This document shows, one piece after another, positions 60,038 to 64,000 of a stretch of 64,000 bases of DNA. Origin of the DNA: a virus. The notes beneath the pieces are model-generated. The model was not told where the DNA came from and ran no database searches. It saw only the letters and a program-made list of their open reading frames with translations. How positions within the stretch are numbered: position 1 is the stretch's first letter; every line of letters begins with the position of its first letter. The position numbers were made by a program, and so were the translations under genes. The stretch is from the IMG/VR virus record IMGVR_UViG_3300042887_005053, positions 124,001 through 188,000 of that record; one strand, written 5' to 3'.

Positions 60038-60271
60038 ATGAAAACATTAAGAGCGATATGTTCAAATCCTTGGTGTAAAGCGCCTTTTGAAGTTAGTTCA
60101 GAAGATACTAATCACTCAAAAATCTGTTATAAGTGTTGTAGTCTTGAGACTGAGACATCAAATGGAGTGACCTGGGTCGAAAAAACTTATGAGGGTAGTA
60201 GATTTGATAATCATCCACACCAAATATCGATAAATGTAAATAGAGCAATAGATCAAAATAAGAAATGGTAA
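60038..60271 (+). CDS. Small zinc-ribbon-like protein
   Basis: A 77-residue protein starting MKTLRAICSNPWCKAPFEVS. Cys pairs at CSNPWC and, about 20 residues on, CYKCC can form a four-Cys zinc site. The C-terminal half is polar (HPHQISINVNRAIDQNKKW). The start resembles the shared tag only loosely. The stop overlaps the next gene by 7 bases, suggesting translational coupling. The binding partner is unknown. Confidence 0.62.
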   Translation: MKTLRAICSNPWCKAPFEVSSEDTNHSKICYKCCSLETETSNGVTWVEKTYEGSRFDNHPHQISINVNRAIDQNKKW

Positions 60272-61116
60272 ATTCAGTATTCATAGATTTAGACGCACTT
60301 GTAAAAATTGAAAACAAGGCTTGGATTGTTGATAAAAACTCTCCAAATATACCATTGTTAAAGTTATCAAAGTCGGACTTTAACCTAATAAAAAGTGGTA
60401 TATATCGTTCTCAGAATAACAAAATTGAGTTTAATGGTGTCACCTATTGGTTACCAAGTGAACTGATTAATAAGCTTAAAATAAAAGCAAAAATTTCTAA
60501 AATTGATTTTGGTAATTTAGCAATTAGTCTTCAAGAGTTTCTAAATAAGTCAATCATTGATAGTTTAGATTTCGAAGTGAATAGTTTTCTAATTTCAAAG
60601 TTAAAAAACACAGAAGATGATATTTATATTATCTGTTCAAAACAGACTAAGAAAAATTATCAAAATATAACTGATAAAATTGAAAAAGAGTTTTTGAAGA
60701 CAGGTCTTAAAATCAAAAATTATTATTTCATTTCCGAAACATTCTATAATCAAAAAGAAGATAATATTGAGTTTAAAAAAATGAGACTACTATTACAACA
60801 CCTACTTGGTTACAAAACAGAAGGTGATAAATTCATAGATGAAGAGATAACTAAGTATAACAAGATACACTATTATGATTCAAATATTAATACTCTAAAG
60901 ATTTCTGATAAAATAAATGAGTTGTTGAGTTTTGTATTGTCAAATACAGATAAAGGTCTGGCTAATGTTATTAAAGAAGATGTAAAAGATTTCAGACCAA
61001 CACTTTATCTAAATAGAGTAAATGATAACGAAGTGAATAAAATTGATAATAAAAAGATTATTTTGAGTTTATCAACATTAATTAAAACATTTGAATCATT
61101 TAGAAGATTTTATTAA
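60265..61116 (+). CDS. Unrecognised protein, weak HAD-like pattern
   Basis: A 283-residue protein. The N-terminus VNSVFIDLDALVKIENKAW has a strand followed by D-x-D, and later YIICSKQTKKNYQNI (strand plus S/T) and HYYDSNIN (strand plus D) are in the order expected for HAD-type phosphatases. The spacing and surrounding residues are not convincing, so this is only a resemblance. The C-terminal ~70 residues end in a helix with TLIKTFESFRRFY. It overlaps the previous gene by 7 bases and the convergent gene at 61113 by 4 bases, with no terminator between. Confidence 0.62.
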   Translation: MVNSVFIDLDALVKIENKAWIVDKNSPNIPLLKLSKSDFNLIKSGIYRSQNNKIEFNGVTYWLPSELINKLKIKAKISKIDFGNLAISLQEFLNKSIIDSLDFEVNSFLISKLKNTEDDIYIICSKQTKKNYQNITDKIEKEFLKTGLKIKNYYFISETFYNQKEDNIEFKKMRLLLQHLLGYKTEGDKFIDEEITKYNKIHYYDSNINTLKISDKINELLSFVLSNTDKGLANVIKEDVKDFRPTLYLNRVNDNEVNKIDNKKIILSLSTLIKTFESFRRFY

Positions 61117-61736
61117 TCTTTCTTATTTTTAAGATAGTTATCGATCATATTATTTAAACTTCTCGAATCCACAATTTTACCATCTTCCTTAGTATTATCT
61201 TCTATTTGTTGTTCTAAATTCTTTTGTTCCATTGACTCTGACATTTCATTCAGACCTAAATCTATTCTCATTTCTTTATAGAATTTCTCAAGTTCTGTTC
61301 TCTGGCTTTGTGAGAACTTAATATTATCTCGAATCTGTGAAATTGACTGATTAATAACTTCGTGCATTCTAGCTGATGTGTCGCCATTATCAACTTGTCT
61401 TAATTGTGTAAGAAAGTTTTTTCTTGTCATCTTCTGAAGAAAAATAGTGTCTGCATAAACTTGAGCATCTTCTTTCATCTTCTTAATTATATAATCATGG
61501 TGTGCGATTTGAGGATTATCGCCTAAATACAAGTCGACTAATGACTCTAATACTTCAGTTGCTTGATTTTTTGAGTCTTCTAAGTCAGCATCATAGTCAT
61601 AAATTTGAATTTCTCCAAGATCCGGTAGATCTTCTCTTTTAGCTAGATATTTACTAACATCAAGTTCTTTATTATCTTCTTGAATACGATTAAACTCATT
61701 CTGAAGATCATTTATTTTATCTTCTTTCTTGCTCAT
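61113..61736 (-). CDS. Helical acidic protein, possible small terminase
   Basis: A 207-residue, charged, almost entirely helical protein. It has a helical N-terminus (KINDLQNEFNRIQEDNKELD), a central helical region with VLESLVDLYLGDNPQIAHHD and IIKKMKEDAQVYADTIFLQK, and an acidic C-terminus. It is divergently transcribed from the terminase large subunit across a 45-base gap. Small terminases are typically helical, of this size, and next to the large subunit, so this is a candidate gp16 counterpart, but I see no diagnostic helix-turn-helix. In T4 the two genes are on the same strand, which weakens the idea. Confidence 0.5.
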   Translation of the reverse strand: MSKKEDKINDLQNEFNRIQEDNKELDVSKYLAKREDLPDLGEIQIYDYDADLEDSKNQATEVLESLVDLYLGDNPQIAHHDYIIKKMKEDAQVYADTIFLQKMTRKNFLTQLRQVDNGDTSARMHEVINQSISQIRDNIKFSQSQRTELEKFYKEMRIDLGLNEMSESMEQKNLEQQIEDNTKEDGKIVDSRSLNNMIDNYLKNKKD

Positions 61737-61741
61737 AGGAA

Positions 61742-61765
61742 CAATATATTTCTTATATATATTGG
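61742..61765. promoter_or_regulatory. Divergent TATATA region between unknown gene and terminase
   Basis: CAATATATTTC and CTTATATATATTGG lie in the 45-base gap between the starts at 61736 (minus) and 61782 (plus). Being nearly palindromic, the motif could serve both directions. Confidence 0.4.
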
Positions 61766-61781
61766 AAAATTAATATTCCTT

Positions 61782-63926
61782 ATGGCGGTTGCAAAGAAAC
61801 CAACAGAAGAAAAAAAATTTGTATTTACTAGTAAAATCGTTGATGAAGTAACAGAAAAAATTAACGATGGTGTTGTTGTAAAAAGATTTCAAAATCCTTG
61901 GTTCAAGAATGAAGTAGGTGTTAGAAGAGCCGGTCTAACATTTATGATGACTGAAGATGAAATACAAGAATACATTAGGTGTAAAATAGATATACAATAC
62001 TTTGCTGAAAAATATTGTAGAATAAAAACAGAGGATGGTTCGGTTCAAAATATCAAACTTAGAGATTATCAAAGAGATATTTTAGATCTTTATACAAAAA
62101 ATCGATTTAGTATTCTTTGTGGGTCAAGGCAGATTGGTAAAACTATCAATGCTGCGATCGCTATGCTACATTTTATAACATTCAATAATGATAAAAACAT
62201 TATGATTGTTGCTAATGTTAGAGGAACGACCGTCGAAATTATTGATAAAATTAAAAATATCTATATACAGCTACCATTTTTCTTGAAGTCTGCTATCAAA
62301 AACTGGAATCAACAATCTATGATTTTTGAAAACGGTTGTCGTATAAAATCAGCAGCTAGAAGCAAAACACCAGCCATCGGTTTCACTATTGACTTTTTGT
62401 ATCTCGATGAGTTCGCTCATATTCCAAGTAATATCATCGAACCATACTATACAGCTGCTTTTCCAACCGTTTCGGCTATTGAGAATTCCAAGATCGTTAT
62501 TACTTCTACCCCAAATGGTATGAATCTTTTTTATAGATTATTAACAGACGCTGAAAGACCAGAAGGTGATGCTTTAAAGAACAACTATAAACCAATGAGG
62601 GTTTATTGGTATCAAGTTCCTGGTAGATTTGTTACCTTCTTTAGATTGAATAATCACAGAATGTATGACCAGAAAGTAACTAAAGAATTAATCTTCGAAC
62701 AAGTTTTTGCTGAATTTGGTGATATTACAAAAGTAGAGATGAGGTATAACTCTGACTTAATGAAAGATGTAATTTACATCTATAATAATGATGTTTGTCC
62801 AGATACACTTGTAAAATCTTTCCAAATTAAAAAAGATGATGGACTAGAAATACCAATATTTAGTGTTGCTGAAGTCACAACTTGGAAAGAAGAAGCTATT
62901 AAAGATATTGGTGGAGAAGATGCTTTTAATCAAGAATACGGCCTTAGATTCGTTAATGCCACAAGATCTTTATTAAGTGAGAGTTTAATAGATCAATTAT
63001 TGAATAATAAGAAGAATTATGTATATGAAGAAATATTGGAATTTTCAAAGAAGTTAAAGTTTTCTTATAGTGATTTAAAGTGGATTGATGATGATGATGT
63101 TTTTAATCCACTAATGAGAAATTCAATTAAAGGGGTTATATCGGTTGATATATCTGAAGGATTGGGTCAAGACTATTCGATAATTAATATATTTAAGATA
63201 TCTCCAAAGAACAGTGAAATAATTGATTTTCAACAATTAAATTATACGCAATTATCTGACTTTTTTTGTTTAGAACAAATAGGAATTTTTAGGTCAAATT
63301 TTGTATCAGTAAAACAGTTAGCTGAGTTATTTTATTGCTTGTTATTTGATTATTTTAATTATGAGAATTTTAAAGTAGTTTTAGAATTAAATAACTATGG
63401 TAATGAGTTTTTAGCACATTTGCCATATGTATTTGATGGAAATAACAACTATGGTTCGAATGTTTTCTTTAGATATAAACACAGAGCTGATGCAACAGAA
63501 GAAAAAGTAGGATTAAAAGTTGGTGAAAATAAAAACATGCTTGTTAAAGAGTATCAAGAAGCTATGGATAAGAAAAACTTTATAATTACAAATGAAGATA
63601 ACATCAGAGAGATAACTACATTTGTAAAGCACATAACGCCATCTGGAAATGTTAGATATGCAGCAGATATCGGACACGATGATACTGTTATGACTCTTGT
63701 AAACTCATCCAGTGTTTTCTCTAAATATGAATTCAGAGAAATGGTTGAGGATTATGCATCAAAGGTTGTTGATTCTCATACTTTGAGTGGATGGAAAGAT
63801 ATTCTAAAGAGAAGTGACTTTAAAGAAGGTGTTGATTATTCTTCTATTATTAACATCAATAGACAAAGAAGATTTATGAATCAATATAAGACAAACAATA
63901 ATAATAATAATTGGTTTGGAAAATAA
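61782..63926 (+). CDS. Terminase large subunit, gp17-like DNA packaging motor
   Basis: I start the gene at ATG 61782 (MAVAKKPTEEKKF, 714 residues). The longer frame from 61680 would overlap the divergent gene and add a hydrophobic leader unlike terminases. ATPase motifs are Walker A GSRQIGKT (about residue 113), Walker B FLYLDEFAH (about 206), and the coupling motif ITSTPNG (about 240). The C-terminal nuclease (RNase H-like) shows VDISEGLGQDYS (about 455), ELNNYGNEF (about 535) and GHDDTVM (about 630), supplying the acidic metal ligands. The protein docks on the portal, pumps DNA into the prohead with ATP, and cuts it when the head is full. It is larger than T4 gp17 (610), mainly by insertions between ATPase and nuclease. 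Confidence 0.93.
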   Translation: MAVAKKPTEEKKFVFTSKIVDEVTEKINDGVVVKRFQNPWFKNEVGVRRAGLTFMMTEDEIQEYIRCKIDIQYFAEKYCRIKTEDGSVQNIKLRDYQRDILDLYTKNRFSILCGSRQIGKTINAAIAMLHFITFNNDKNIMIVANVRGTTVEIIDKIKNIYIQLPFFLKSAIKNWNQQSMIFENGCRIKSAARSKTPAIGFTIDFLYLDEFAHIPSNIIEPYYTAAFPTVSAIENSKIVITSTPNGMNLFYRLLTDAERPEGDALKNNYKPMRVYWYQVPGRFVTFFRLNNHRMYDQKVTKELIFEQVFAEFGDITKVEMRYNSDLMKDVIYIYNNDVCPDTLVKSFQIKKDDGLEIPIFSVAEVTTWKEEAIKDIGGEDAFNQEYGLRFVNATRSLLSESLIDQLLNNKKNYVYEEILEFSKKLKFSYSDLKWIDDDDVFNPLMRNSIKGVISVDISEGLGQDYSIINIFKISPKNSEIIDFQQLNYTQLSDFFCLEQIGIFRSNFVSVKQLAELFYCLLFDYFNYENFKVVLELNNYGNEFLAHLPYVFDGNNNYGSNVFFRYKHRADATEEKVGLKVGENKNMLVKEYQEAMDKKNFIITNEDNIREITTFVKHITPSGNVRYAADIGHDDTVMTLVNSSSVFSKYEFREMVEDYASKVVDSHTLSGWKDILKRSDFKEGVDYSSIININRQRRFMNQYKTNNNNNNWFGK

Positions 63927-63937
63927 ATATATAATTT
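63922..63937 (+). promoter_or_regulatory. AAATAAATATATAATT motif
   Basis: Motif copy in the 11-base gap and terminase stop region before the last gene start at 63938. Confidence 0.35.
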
Positions 63938-64000
63938 ATGAATAGAATATCAACTTATCAGCAATTTAATGAGGAAATTTTGGGTGGATTAGGAGACAAG
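63938..64000 (+). CDS. Start of another tagged gene, cut by the window end
   Basis: The last 63 bases encode MNRISTYQQFNEEILGGLGD before the window ends. The first 14 residues match the shared tag and are close to the T4 tag (TYQEFIAEA). It follows the terminase by 11 bases. T4-type head genes often lie in this region, so a head protein is possible, but nothing more can be seen. Confidence 0.6.
   Translation, partial: MNRISTYQQFNEEILGGLGDK

Noticed and set aside
61680-61781. Upstream in-frame extension of the terminase gene (ATG at 61680)
   Set aside because: It would overlap the divergent gene at 61113-61736, adds a hydrophobic Ile/Phe/Leu-rich leader not expected of a cytoplasmic packaging motor, and runs through the TATATA motif. 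ATG 61782 is preferred.
1-64000. tRNA genes, integrase or lysogeny functions
   Set aside because: Looked for cloverleaf-like segments in gaps and for recombinase or repressor motifs in the proteins. None was found. Gaps are short and AT-rich.

Overview
This window is a piece of a large, AT-rich, virulent-looking contractile-tailed phage (T4-superfamily myovirus), most likely infecting a member of the Bacteroidota. The myovirus call rests on a gp17-type terminase large subunit, a tail sheath protein, a gp19-like tail tube protein, a gp26/gp51-family baseplate assembly protein, a gp47/SbcD-type nuclease and free-standing homing endonucleases. The host guess is inference: Shine-Dalgarno-like sites are essentially absent, one upstream region carries a Bacteroidota-type TAnnTTTG box, and the fibres carry C-terminal modules common in Bacteroidota and their phages. 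Nearly every base is coding. No gap exceeds 300 bases (the largest are 38676-38906 and 58502-58701), and I saw no tRNA, rRNA, CRISPR array or integrase.

Layout. 1-0.7 kb: 3' part of an unrecognised gene. 0.8-20.2 kb: ten consecutive plus-strand fibre/adhesin-type structural genes built from shared modules (N-terminal attachment domains, collagen-like stretch, triple-beta-spiral-like shaft repeats, NxAIG repeats, lectin-like domains). 20.1-20.9 kb: two small minus-strand genes. 20.9-25.1 kb: tape-measure candidate and three small genes. 25.1-30.8 kb (minus): a 1898-residue baseplate-type protein with a predicted propeller. 30.9-37.4 kb: a plus-strand cluster of small proteins nearly all starting with the same short sequence (consensus M-K-x-L-K-x-F-E-x-F), including an AAA+ ATPase, a ferritin-like protein, Cys-rich and zinc-ribbon proteins, basic proteins, and an HNH homing endonuclease fused to a cupin-like domain. 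37.5-38.7 kb (minus): SbcD/gp47 nuclease. 38.9-41.1 kb: tail tube gene and a homing endonuclease. 41.1-58.5 kb (minus): gp26-like protein and its overlapping partner, a 2207-residue repeat fibre, a second homing endonuclease, a 1407-residue sheath, a coiled-coil protein and a 935-residue protein. 58.7-61.1 kb: five small genes. 61.1-63.9 kb: a minus-strand unknown gene divergent from the terminase. The window ends in the start of another gene with the shared N-terminus.

How it fits together. This is a late, virion-building part of the genome: packaging motor, tail tube, sheath, baseplate and a very large host-recognition apparatus. The striking part is the N-terminal tag shared by about fourteen otherwise unrelated proteins. 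It resembles the capsid-targeting sequence of T4 internal proteins (MKTYQEFIAEA), which directs them into the prohead and is removed by the gp21 protease. If it does the same here, this phage packages a diverse cargo, including an ATPase, a ferritin-like protein and metal-binding proteins, and may deliver it with its DNA. A second recurring feature is a TTTAATATATA-type motif lying only a few bases to about 50 bases before most transcription-unit starts, which may be the late promoter and/or a translation signal.
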